Source: Marinosulfonomonas sp.
Lineage (GTDB): Bacteria; Pseudomonadota; Alphaproteobacteria; Rhodobacterales; Rhodobacteraceae
NCBI GenBank assembly: GCA_019090845.1
Contig: JAHRVD010000030.1
Coordinates: forward strand, 1-8,164
DNA: 8,164 nt
Direction: 5' to 3'
Position 1 is the first letter of the stretch. Each line of letters begins with the position of its first letter. The translations under genes and the position numbers were made by a program. The notes under the pieces are model-generated. The model was not told the DNA's origin. It did no database searches and was given only the letters and a program-made list of their open reading frames with translations. Positions 1 to 5,673 of this stretch are shown piece by piece.

Positions 1-56
1 CGCCCAAGGCGCGGTGTATCGGCGCGATGATTTCCACAGCTCCCAGAGGGATAGCT

Positions 57-1832
57 ATGCACGACTTTCGCAGCCAAACTTGCGCCGAACTAAACAAAAG
101 CAATGTCGGTCAGACCGTCCGCCTGTCGGGCTGGGTGCACCGGGTGCGCGACCATGGTGGCGTGCTGTTTATCGATCTGCGGGACCATTACGGAATGACA
201 CAGGTGTTGTGTGATCCCGATAGCCCGGTATTTTCCGAAGTCGAAAAACTGCGCTCAGAATGGTGCGTACGCATTGACGGCGAGGTGAAGCTGCGTGGCG
301 ACGGTTTAGAAAACCCAAAAATTCCGACCGGTGACATTGAGGTTTATATCCGTGATCTGGAGGTTTTGGGCGCTGCCGAAGAACTGCCGTTGATGGTGTT
401 TGGCGATCAGGAGTACCCCGAAGAAACCCGACTGAAATACCGGTATCTGGATCTGAGGCGTGAAAAACTGCAGGACAACATGATCCTGCGATCCAACGTC
501 GTGGCCAGCATTCGCAAGCGGATGTGGAACGATGGGTTTAATGAATTTCAGACGCCGATCATTACCGCATCAAGCCCCGAAGGTGCGCGCGACTTTTTGG
601 TGCCCAGCTGTCTGCATCCGGGCAAATTTTATGCGCTGCCACAGGCGCCGCAACAGTTCAAACAGCTGATCATGGTCAGCGGATTTGACAAGTATTTCCA
701 AATCGCCCCGTGTTTTCGTGACGAAGACCCGCGCGCTGATCGTTCGCCCACAGATTTCTATCAGCTTGATATCGAAATGAGCTTTGTCACCCAACAGGAT
801 GTTTTTGACACTGTCGAACCCGTCCTAAAGGGCGTGTTCGAAGAGTTTGGCGGCGGTCGACCCGTTGACACCGAATGGCCGCAGATTTCCTATCGCGACG
901 CCTCCCTTTGGTATGGTTCGGACAAGCCTGATTTGCGAAACCCAATTAAAATGCAAGTGGTCTCTGACCACTTTCGAGACAGTGGTTTCGCGATTTTCGC
1001 GAAACTTCTGGAGCAGGATGGCACCGAAATTCGCGCCATTCCGGCACCGACCGGCGGCTCGCGCAAATTTTGCGACCGGATGAACGCATTCGCGCAGAAA
1101 GAAGGTCTGCCTGGGATGGGCTATATCTTTTGGCGCGAGGGTGCTGACGGGATGGAAGCAGCCGGACCATTGGCCAAGAACATCGGGCCAGAGCGCACCG
1201 AAGCAATCCGCCAGCAGCTTGATCTTGGCGTCGGCGACGCAGCGTTTTTTCTGGCCGGAAAGCCAAAAGTATTCGAGGCCATTGCAGGGCGTGCGCGCGA
1301 CGCTATCGGGCAGGAGCTTGGCCTGACCGATATGAACCGGTTCGCCTTCGCGTGGATCGTCGATTTTCCGATCTACGAAAGGGATGGGGAAACTGGAAAG
1401 GTTGATTTTGAACATAACCCGTTTTCGATGCCGCAGGGCGGCTTAGAGGCTTTGAGCGGCGATCCGCTTGAGGTTTTTGGGTATCAATATGACCTGTCGT
1501 GCAACGGCTATGAATTGCTGAGCGGTGCTATCCGTAATCACCGGCCGGAAATCATGTTCAAGGCCTTTGAGATTGCGGGATACAGCGAAGACGAAGTGCG
1601 GGCCCGTTTCGGCGGTCTGGTCAACGCATTCGCATACGGCGCACCGCCACACGGCGGATGTGCGGCGGGAATTGACCGAATTGTGATGCTACTGGCTGAC
1701 GAAGCAAACATCCGCGAGGTAATTATGTTCCCGATGAACCAGCGGGCTGAAGACCTGATGATGAATGCACCAAGCGATCCAACAAATGAACAACTGCGCG
1801 AGTTGCACCTTCGTGTTGTCCCGGACCAATAG
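57..1832 (+). CDS. aspS: Aspartyl-tRNA synthetase, probably non-discriminating (Asp/Asn)
   Basis: This cytoplasmic class II synthetase charges tRNA-Asp with aspartate. The product is 591 residues, a normal bacterial length. The N-terminal OB-fold anticodon domain covers roughly residues 1-105 ([12 protein letters not shown] at 24-35). The class II core includes QAPQQFKQ (196-203) and motif 2 [10 protein letters not shown] (220-229). The bacterial GAD insertion lies roughly at 290-400, and motif 3 is GCAAGIDR (534-541), followed by the usual C-terminal [11 protein letters not shown] stretch. I chose ATG57 because AGAGGG sits six bases upstream and the MHxxRxxTCAELN beginning is typical. An in-frame ATG27 would add ten residues without a ribosome site. 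His33 and Gly83 align with the His/Gly pair described for non-discriminating bacterial AspRS (Pseudomonas aeruginosa H31/G83), so it may also make Asp-tRNA-Asn for GatCAB; that is inference. It converges on the pilin-like gene, 26 bases away, without a clear terminator. Confidence 0.97.
   Translation: MHDFRSQTCAELNKSNVGQTVRLSGWVHRVRDHGGVLFIDLRDHYGMTQVLCDPDSPVFSEVEKLRSEWCVRIDGEVKLRGDGLENPKIPTGDIEVYIRDLEVLGAAEELPLMVFGDQEYPEETRLKYRYLDLRREKLQDNMILRSNVVASIRKRMWNDGFNEFQTPIITASSPEGARDFLVPSCLHPGKFYALPQAPQQFKQLIMVSGFDKYFQIAPCFRDEDPRADRSPTDFYQLDIEMSFVTQQDVFDTVEPVLKGVFEEFGGGRPVDTEWPQISYRDASLWYGSDKPDLRNPIKMQVVSDHFRDSGFAIFAKLLEQDGTEIRAIPAPTGGSRKFCDRMNAFAQKEGLPGMGYIFWREGADGMEAAGPLAKNIGPERTEAIRQQLDLGVGDAAFFLAGKPKVFEAIAGRARDAIGQELGLTDMNRFAFAWIVDFPIYERDGETGKVDFEHNPFSMPQGGLEALSGDPLEVFGYQYDLSCNGYELLSGAIRNHRPEIMFKAFEIAGYSEDEVRARFGGLVNAFAYGAPPHGGCAAGIDRIVMLLADEANIREVIMFPMNQRAEDLMMNAPSDPTNEQLRELHLRVVPDQ
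986..1004. repeat. Perfect 8-bp inverted repeat inside aspS
   Basis: TTTCGCGA, three bases (TTT), then TCGCGAAA: a perfect 8-bp stem within the GAD-domain coding part of aspS (encoding ..FAIFAK..). It is on neither end of the gene and has no run of T after it. It may be chance created by the local codons; a role as an intragenic structure or binding site is only a possibility. Confidence 0.5.
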
Positions 1833-1858
1833 CAACGGGGCTGAATCACGACGCAGCT

Positions 1859-2050
1859 TCAGCTATTCTGGTTTGATGGCTCCAACGAACCAAGCGACGT
1901 GTTTATTTCTGTAGCGACGTCATTGGCACCATTTGAAACAACATACCCGATTGTCAGACCAAGTATGACCAAACTGGCCGTTAAAACAATCCAGTCGATC
2001 GTTGCATTGCCGTCTTCTTCATGGAAAAATTTGCAGGAAAATACTGCCAT
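1859..2050 (-). CDS. Short Flp/type IVb pilin-like protein (63 aa)
   Basis: A 63-residue protein with the architecture of a small type IVb (Flp) pilin subunit: a charged 14-residue leader ending in EEDG, then a single hydrophobic helix from about residue 18 to 40, then a short polar tail. Prepilin peptidases cut after Gly and usually require Glu five residues on followed by Tyr; here the positions after G14 are N-A-T-I-D-W, so Asp and Trp replace Glu-Tyr. The start ATG at 2050 is preceded by GAGG seven bases upstream. It aligns without gaps to the 39-residue product of 2408-2527, sharing F8, E12, G14, I18-D19-W20, V22, A25, V28 and L30. No tad/cpa assembly genes are in the window, so assembly into a pilus is inference; it could instead be a stand-alone small inner-membrane protein. 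The stop is 26 bases from the convergent aspS stop. Confidence 0.8.
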   Translation of the reverse strand: MAVFSCKFFHEEDGNATIDWIVLTASLVILGLTIGYVVSNGANDVATEINTSLGSLEPSNQNS

Positions 2051-2082
2051 TTTGAAACCTCATACTCGTACACATTACAATT

Positions 2083-2095
2083 GCGGTTAGACCGC
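2083..2095. promoter_or_regulatory. Palindrome upstream of the 63-aa pilin-like gene
   Basis: GCGGT-TAG-ACCGC, a perfect 5-bp inverted repeat with a 3-base centre, 32 bases upstream of the ATG at 2050. On the minus strand a TGTAAT hexamer, a possible -10, lies just downstream of it, so the palindrome could be an operator overlapping the promoter. No good -35 is visible at proper spacing. The assignment is tentative. Confidence 0.3.
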
Positions 2096-2340
2096 GCACT
2101 TGAATGGTTTCCTTTGAAAATGTGACTGAATTAAGGTTTTCGGGGTTATGAGCGGGTTTGTTGGCTGGACTGTTTCAACGCGTGCAGTAAACATCAAAGC
2201 AGCGCGAAATTGTTCTGAATTCGGAAATCCTGGGCGATATAACCTGCTCGCAATCGGCCTCAAATTCGGTTCGTACGGAATTTTGTCAAAGATTCGCACA
2301 GGTTTTCGAGTGGCTTATGTCGACCGATTGCGCAAAGCAA

Positions 2341-2362
2341 AGCCCGCCAAAATTGGCGGGCT
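2341..2362 (-). terminator. Rho-independent terminator of the 39-aa pilin-like gene
   Basis: The inverted repeat AGCCCGCCAA / TTGGCGGGCT is perfect (10 bp; in practice an 8-bp GC-rich stem with a 6-base A/T loop). Read on the minus strand it is followed by TTGCTTTGC, a moderately T-rich tail, and it begins 45 bases after the stop of the 39-aa gene. The plus-strand side has no T run. This fits a minus-strand terminator that ends a monocistronic transcript and separates the two pilin-like genes. Confidence 0.7.
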
Positions 2363-2407
2363 GATGTCCAGGATCGAAAACCATCGCAAAGTTCTCTGAT
2401 GTTTGAT

Positions 2408-2527
2408 TCAGGCCAGCGTGGTTACGACAGCAACGCTAAGTGACACAACTCCGGCTCCGAAAACACACCAGTCAATCAGTGAACTGCCAAGTTCATCGTT
2501 CCAAAAGCGTTGAATAAGATTTTGCAT
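2408..2527 (-). CDS. 39-residue pilin-like micro-protein
   Basis: The product is a 39-residue protein with a 14-residue leader ending in NDELG, then S-S-L-I-D-W and one hydrophobic helix running to the C-terminus (about 20-38). Leader length, Gly14 and Ile18-Asp19-Trp20 match the 63-aa neighbour exactly, so I call it a paralogue lacking the polar tail. The ATG at 2527 has GGAG eight bases upstream (GGAGTAACCGGC) and its own terminator follows the stop, both supporting real expression. The frame stays open far upstream, including antisense to the acetyltransferase gene, so automatic calls may extend it wrongly or drop it. An in-frame ATG at 2632 would add 35 residues but breaks the leader match. 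Reading past the stop gives no pilin-like continuation, so truncation by a recent nonsense mutation is not indicated. Function unknown; a minor pilin or small membrane protein is the best guess. Confidence 0.68.
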   Translation of the reverse strand: MQNLIQRFWNDELGSSLIDWCVFGAGVVSLSVAVVTTLA

Positions 2528-2596
2528 GCCGGTTACTCCAAATTCAAACGTTTGCCCGAGGCTAATCAGCACTCCCCTGATCAGATAAAAGTCGCG

Positions 2597-2624
2597 TTGA
2601 AATCGGGCAGAAATACGGTATTTG
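2597..2624 (+). promoter_or_regulatory. Possible sigma-70 type promoter for the GNAT gene
   Basis: TTGAAA at 2597-2602 and TATTTG at 2619-2624 with 16 bases between, located 65 bases upstream of the acetyltransferase start, in the divergent region shared with the 39-aa gene. The -35 is a good match, the -10 only fair. Confidence 0.3.
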
Positions 2625-2689
2625 AGGTTCATATTCGTGTTATTGTCGTATGCGCGCCACGATAAAAGCCTGCAGAAATTGGGAAAAAG

Positions 2690-3406
2690 ATGAGTAATAT
2701 CAGAGATATAGATGCCAAAATTGTAGGCTGGTCGCCGCCCAAGCCACCAATCGGCGAGGTGTTGGAGGGAAAGTTTTGTCGCCTGGAACCGCTGTCGCGA
2801 AGGGCCCACGCCAAAGCGATTCACAAGGAAAATTCGCTCGACGACGGTATCTGGGATTACATGACATACGGCCCGTTTTCTAAGGCCGAGGACTACGCCA
2901 ACTGGGTTGAAAGTGTCGAAGGTGGCACTGACCCGCTGTTCTACGCGATTTACGACAAGGAACTGGGTGGGTTTGGTGGGATTGCCAGTTTCATGCGGGT
3001 TTCGCCCCAAGCAGGTTCGATCGAGGTTGGGAACATCAATTTTTCCCCCGCTCTTCAACGCACCCGTGCTGCGAGCGAGGCGATGTTCCTGATGATGCAA
3101 TGGGCCTTTGAGGCGGGCTATCGCAGGTATGAATGGAAATGCAATGCCTCCAACCTTGGGTCGCGACGGGCCGCACAGCGGTTGGGCCTGAGCTATGAGG
3201 GGGTTTTCCGCCAAGCGCTGGTGGTTAAGGGCCGAAACCGGGATACCGCGTGGTTTGCGGCGATTGACAGTGAATGGCCGGCGCTGGAAGCGGCGTTTCG
3301 GAAATGGCTGGCGACGAGTAATTTTGATGCCGCCGGACGGCAAAAACTGCGCCTGTCGGATTTGACTGATCCCGTCCTTGCAGCGCATGACCCGATCTTG
3401 CACTAA
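2690..3406 (+). CDS. GNAT-family N-acetyltransferase, RimJ/RimL type
   Basis: A 238-residue acetyl-CoA-dependent N-acetyltransferase of the COG1670 (Acetyltransf_3) group. After an N-terminal segment with the family-typical LEGKFCRLEPL (25-35), the central strand (about 82-103) leads to the INFSPALQRTRAASEAMFL region (116-134), which forms the acetyl-CoA pyrophosphate loop. The usual central Gly of the loop is replaced (Q-R-T-R-A-A). Next come YRRYEWKCNASNLGSRRAAQRLGL (144-167) and EGVFRQALVVKGRNRDTAWF (170-189), both hallmarks of this subfamily. The substrate is not predictable; members include ribosomal-protein, amino-acid and small-amine acetylases. GGGA lies five bases before ATG2690. The last 30 residues go beyond the core domain. 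Its TAA overlaps the stop of the convergent response regulator within CTAA (3403-3406). It is transcribed away from the 39-aa gene and looks monocistronic. Confidence 0.9.
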   Translation: MSNIRDIDAKIVGWSPPKPPIGEVLEGKFCRLEPLSRRAHAKAIHKENSLDDGIWDYMTYGPFSKAEDYANWVESVEGGTDPLFYAIYDKELGGFGGIASFMRVSPQAGSIEVGNINFSPALQRTRAASEAMFLMMQWAFEAGYRRYEWKCNASNLGSRRAAQRLGLSYEGVFRQALVVKGRNRDTAWFAAIDSEWPALEAAFRKWLATSNFDAAGRQKLRLSDLTDPVLAAHDPILH

Positions 3407-4125
3407 ACCACTTTGCGCCCTTCCAGGCGCTCCTGAACCAGTTCGGAAATCTGTTCGACGTCGCTGCTGAGCGGCTGACCATTTCGCCGGTTCCTGTCCA
3501 GCGACGTTGCCGCTGCTTCCAGCCCGTCATCATGGGCGATGCGGGCGACGCCCGACAGGAATTGGGCGACATAGGCCAGCACCTTGTCGTCCTGAACCGA
3601 AGCCTTCAACACCTCTGAAATGTGTTTCAGGTCATCATGCAGTGCAATCGGATCAGGGCAAATTGCGTCGTCTGCGACAAGACGAAGGCCTTTTGGGTGC
3701 GCGCTCACCGGCAAATGTGTCAACACCACCTGCTGAAATACCGACAAGCTTTCGATTGGTTTGGGCAGAAAATCATCGGCTCCAGCCGCGCGGGCGGTGG
3801 CCTCGCCATTTGTATCGCCGCTTATGCCCAGAACCACGCCCACGCGCGGACTGACTTGGGTCAGCTCAGCAATCAGGTCAGCGCCGGACCCATCCGGCAA
3901 CCCGAGATCGACAATAGTGACCGCTGGGCGGTAGACGGATAAATGGCGCCGAGCCGATTTCAGGCTGTCGGCGCGGCGGATGCGGGCACCTGAACGCAGG
4001 CACAAAAGGCGCATTGCCTCGCTTGCGAAACGGCTGTCTTCGACCACAAGCACTGTCAGCCCCAACAGCGGGCGTTCGCTGGTGGGCGACTGCATGATCA
4101 TAAAACTGTCCAGATCGTCGGGCAT
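3403..4125 (-). CDS. Single-receiver response regulator with helical, non-DNA-binding C-terminus
   Basis: The product is 240 residues. Residues about 22-135 form a CheY-like receiver: acidic pair E29-D30, phosphoacceptor D73 in VDLGLPDGSG, S102 at the Ser/Thr switch position and K122 in the conserved LPKP. The rest (about 140-240) is predicted mostly helical, with no helix-turn-helix, GGDEF, EAL or HisKA motif that I can see, so output is probably through protein contact. The start is ATG4125, with GGGGAGG seven bases upstream; the frame is open for 42 more codons to 4251, but that stretch reaches into the neighbouring promoter and lacks a ribosome site. No histidine kinase is adjacent, so its partner is unknown. 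It is divergent from mce (144-base spacer) and its TAG interlocks with the GNAT stop. Confidence 0.88.
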   Translation of the reverse strand: MPDDLDSFMIMQSPTSERPLLGLTVLVVEDSRFASEAMRLLCLRSGARIRRADSLKSARRHLSVYRPAVTIVDLGLPDGSGADLIAELTQVSPRVGVVLGISGDTNGEATARAAGADDFLPKPIESLSVFQQVVLTHLPVSAHPKGLRLVADDAICPDPIALHDDLKHISEVLKASVQDDKVLAYVAQFLSGVARIAHDDGLEAAATSLDRNRRNGQPLSSDVEQISELVQERLEGRKVV

Positions 4126-4186
4126 TTGTTTGCCTCCCCAAGGTGTGTGAGTCGGATTAAATGCCAAATGTGGTGAATCACGGGTT

Positions 4187-4202
4187 AATCTGGCGAATCT
4201 GG
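4187..4202. repeat. Direct repeat AATCTGG x2 in the divergent spacer
   Basis: AATCTGG occurs at 4187-4193 and 4196-4202, a 9-base period, between the response regulator and mce and just upstream of the candidate mce promoter. The imperfect palindrome GTGAATCAC (4173-4181) is next to it. This spacing would suit side-by-side regulator binding, but chance is not excluded. Confidence 0.3.
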
Positions 4203-4214
4203 TTTCGCAGGCCC

Positions 4215-4243
4215 TTGCGGGAGGCGCCGCAGACCGCGATAAT
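4215..4243 (+). promoter_or_regulatory. Candidate promoter of mce-DUF1467
   Basis: TTGCGG (4215-4220), exactly 17 bases, then GATAAT (4238-4243). Both hexamers match the sigma-70 consensus at four or five positions. Transcription would start near 4250, leaving a leader of about 20 bases that contains the AGGAG ribosome site at 4259-4263. Confidence 0.55.
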
Positions 4244-4269
4244 CTTGCCAACTAAATTAGGAGCCAAAT

Positions 4270-4674
4270 ATGATCGGACGTCTTAACCATGTCGCAATCG
4301 CGGTGCCTGATCTTGAGGCGGCTTCCGCGCAGTATCGCGATATTCTGGGGGCGACGGTTCGCCCGCCACAGCAAGAGCCTGACCATGGTGTGACGGTTGT
4401 CTTTATTGAACTTCCCAACACCAAGATCGAGCTTTTGCACCCATTGGGCGAAGATAGTCCAATCGCTGCGTTTCTGGCCAAAAACCCATCCGGCGGAATG
4501 CACCATATCTGCTATGAGGTAGACGATATTATTGTCGCGCGGGACAAGCTGGTAAGCAGCGGAGCGCGGGTCTTAGGTGGTGGAGAGCCAAAGATAGGGG
4601 CGCATGGAAAGCCGGTTCTATTTTTGCACCCAAAAGATTTTAATGGAACGCTGATCGAGTTGGAACAGGTCTGA
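4270..4674 (+). CDS. mce: Methylmalonyl-CoA (ethylmalonyl-CoA) epimerase
   Basis: A 134-residue VOC-fold metalloenzyme that interconverts the (2R)- and (2S)-epimers of methylmalonyl-CoA, linking propionyl-CoA carboxylation to methylmalonyl-CoA mutase and succinyl-CoA. In bacteria with the ethylmalonyl-CoA pathway it also serves that route; which route applies here cannot be read from the window. Two beta-alpha-beta-beta-beta modules are visible. The first begins with LNHVAIAVPDLEAA, with metal ligand H7, and ends KIELLHP. The second begins GGMHHICYEVDD, with the ligand His at 78 or 79, and ends GTLIELEQ with ligand E130. Length and the closing IELEQ are typical of the family. The start has AGGAG six bases upstream. 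The TGA overlaps the ATG of the DUF1467 gene (TGATG), giving translational coupling. This is the first gene of a two-gene unit. Confidence 0.95.
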   Translation: MIGRLNHVAIAVPDLEAASAQYRDILGATVRPPQQEPDHGVTVVFIELPNTKIELLHPLGEDSPIAAFLAKNPSGGMHHICYEVDDIIVARDKLVSSGARVLGGGEPKIGAHGKPVLFLHPKDFNGTLIELEQV

Positions 4675-4946
4675 TGGCCGTCACATCCGGTTTTGTATTG
4701 TTTGCGGTTGTTTGGTTCATGGTGTTGTTCGTGACCCTGCCAATTCGGCTGCGCACGCAGGGTGACGAGGGCGAAATCGTTCCGGGCACCCAAGCCGGTG
4801 CGCCTGCGAACTTTAACCTTAAACGCACTATGTTGATCGTAACGGCCGTTGCTTTTGTCGTGTGGGCGATCATCGCCGGTGTGATTATTTCTGGCGTGAT
4901 CTCGGTCAGTGATCCGGATTGGTTCGGGCGTGTGGGCGACCGCTAA
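4674..4946 (+). CDS. DUF1467 family two-helix membrane protein
   Basis: A 90-residue inner-membrane protein recognised as DUF1467. TM helix 1 spans about residues 4-23 and runs into the conserved LPIRLRTQGDEGEIVPGT segment (22-39). TM helix 2 spans about 53-75, and the tail is short, polar and acidic (SDPDWFGRVGDR). Loop charges suggest that the RLRTQG side faces the cytoplasm. Its ATG overlaps the mce stop by one base (TGATG), with a GGAACAGG purine stretch just before as the ribosome site. The role is unknown. To my knowledge, linkage to mce recurs in Rhodobacterales, which suggests a functional or assembly tie with acyl-CoA metabolism, but nothing in the protein shows catalysis. The stop is 16 bases from the convergent EI24 gene; the GC-rich linker has no recognisable terminator. 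Confidence 0.88.
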   Translation: MAVTSGFVLFAVVWFMVLFVTLPIRLRTQGDEGEIVPGTQAGAPANFNLKRTMLIVTAVAFVVWAIIAGVIISGVISVSDPDWFGRVGDR

Positions 4947-4962
4947 CGCGCGTGCGCGCCGA

Positions 4963-5673
4963 TCAAACCCAATTGGCGGCCGGGTTCTTGCTGTGCAGCC
5001 GGTGAAAAAGATGGGTGAATGTTGCCGCGCCCAGAATAGGAACAAGCAGGTTCACGAAAGGTATCGACAAAGGCATAGCCATCAGCGCCCCCGCCAGCCA
5101 GATTTGCGGCAGGTTGGCGCGAAACATTGCCTTGGCACCCTGCCGCCCAATGCGACGCATCGCGACAAGCTGAAAATACTCGCGACCCAGTAAAAACCCA
5201 TTCAGGCCCCAGAAAATCAGCGGACCCACGGGCAAAAAGATCAGGTAAAGGATCAGTGCCAGAATATTTGCCACGACAAGAAGGCCCAGAAAATTCAGCG
5301 TGTCCTGAAGGGCGACAACAAAGGAGACCCGGTCTGCGACCGGAAGGGCCGGAAAGTGACGCTCTTCCACAGCGTCGGCCACATCATCCAGAAACATTGA
5401 CGTAAAAGCAGACGCTACCGGCACCATCAGGAACACGGACAGAACGATCATCAGCAGGACCGATCCCCAGGACAGCAGGTCGTCGACCCAGTGAACCTCG
5501 CCCACAAACGGCAGGGTTACTACGTCGGGCGCAAAGATGTTCACCAGCCACAGGACGACCGCATAGGCCCCAAACAGCAGCGCAAATGTCAGACCAATGC
5601 CCAAAAACAACACCCGGCGAAAGCGCGCATCGCCAAGTTGGCCAAGGGCCTTGAAGAAATCCAGAAATATCAT
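4963..5673 (-). CDS. EI24/CysZ-like integral membrane protein
   Basis: A 236-residue polytopic inner-membrane protein of the EI24 domain (former DUF540) superfamily, which includes the sulfate permease CysZ. Hydrophobic segments lie at about residues 21-47, 67-92, 122-152 and 195-222. Family features include the opening FFKALGQLGDARFRRVL, the loop LDDVADAVEERHFP and FLPVGPLIFWGLNGFLLGREYF, the re-entrant-type core characteristic of EI24 proteins. I prefer ATG5673, whose ATGA overlaps the nitroreductase stop by four bases. An in-frame ATG at 5685 would add four residues (MGRH) but lies inside the upstream gene without a better ribosome site. No cysteine or sulfate genes are nearby, so sulfate transport should not be assumed. 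It is the second gene of a two-gene unit with the nitroreductase and is probably translated by coupling. Confidence 0.87.
   Translation of the reverse strand: MIFLDFFKALGQLGDARFRRVLFLGIGLTFALLFGAYAVVLWLVNIFAPDVVTLPFVGEVHWVDDLLSWGSVLLMIVLSVFLMVPVASAFTSMFLDDVADAVEERHFPALPVADRVSFVVALQDTLNFLGLLVVANILALILYLIFLPVGPLIFWGLNGFLLGREYFQLVAMRRIGRQGAKAMFRANLPQIWLAGALMAMPLSIPFVNLLVPILGAATFTHLFHRLHSKNPAANWV

Larger units (their letters stand above)
2051..2407. other. 357-base spacer between the two pilin-like genes
   Basis: The spacer holds the ribosome site and presumed promoter of the 63-aa gene (near 2051-2150, read leftward), a short palindrome at 2083-2095, and the terminator of the 39-aa gene at 2341-2362. 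Reading frames of 83 codons (2148-2399, +) and 70 codons (2087-2299, -, GTG start) are open, but neither has a sensible ribosome site or recognisable protein features, and the first runs through the terminator. I see no RNA gene here that I can support. Confidence 0.6.

Noticed and set aside
27..56. N-terminal extension of AspRS from ATG27
   Set aside because: The ten extra residues are not typical of AspRS, and the AGAGGG site at 45-50 points to ATG57.
825..1415. 196-codon antisense frame within aspS
   Set aside because: It lies wholly opposite a certain gene and has no recognisable domain; it is a by-product of aspS codon use.
1840..1863. GCTGAA/TTCAGC inverted repeat after aspS as a terminator
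   Set aside because: The stem is only 6 bp with a 12-base loop and no real T run; too weak to call.
2087..2299. 70-codon minus-strand frame with GTG start
   Set aside because: It lacks a ribosome site and pilin-like or other features, and occupies the presumed promoter region of the 63-aa gene.
2148..2399. 83-codon plus-strand frame between the pilin-like genes
   Set aside because: It has no properly spaced ribosome site, runs through the terminator hairpin and has no recognisable features.
2408..3403. 331-codon open frame antisense to the acetyltransferase
   Set aside because: It covers the whole GNAT gene on the other strand and shows no protein-family features except its last 39 residues, which are the separate pilin-like gene with its own ribosome site.
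4126..4251. 42-residue N-terminal extension of the response regulator
   Set aside because: It overlaps the mce promoter, has no ribosome site, and ATG4125 has a very strong GGGGAGG.
4512..5045. 177-codon minus-strand frame opposite mce and DUF1467
   Set aside because: It overlaps two well-supported coupled genes, and its composition (many His, Arg and Pro) is that of a shadow frame.
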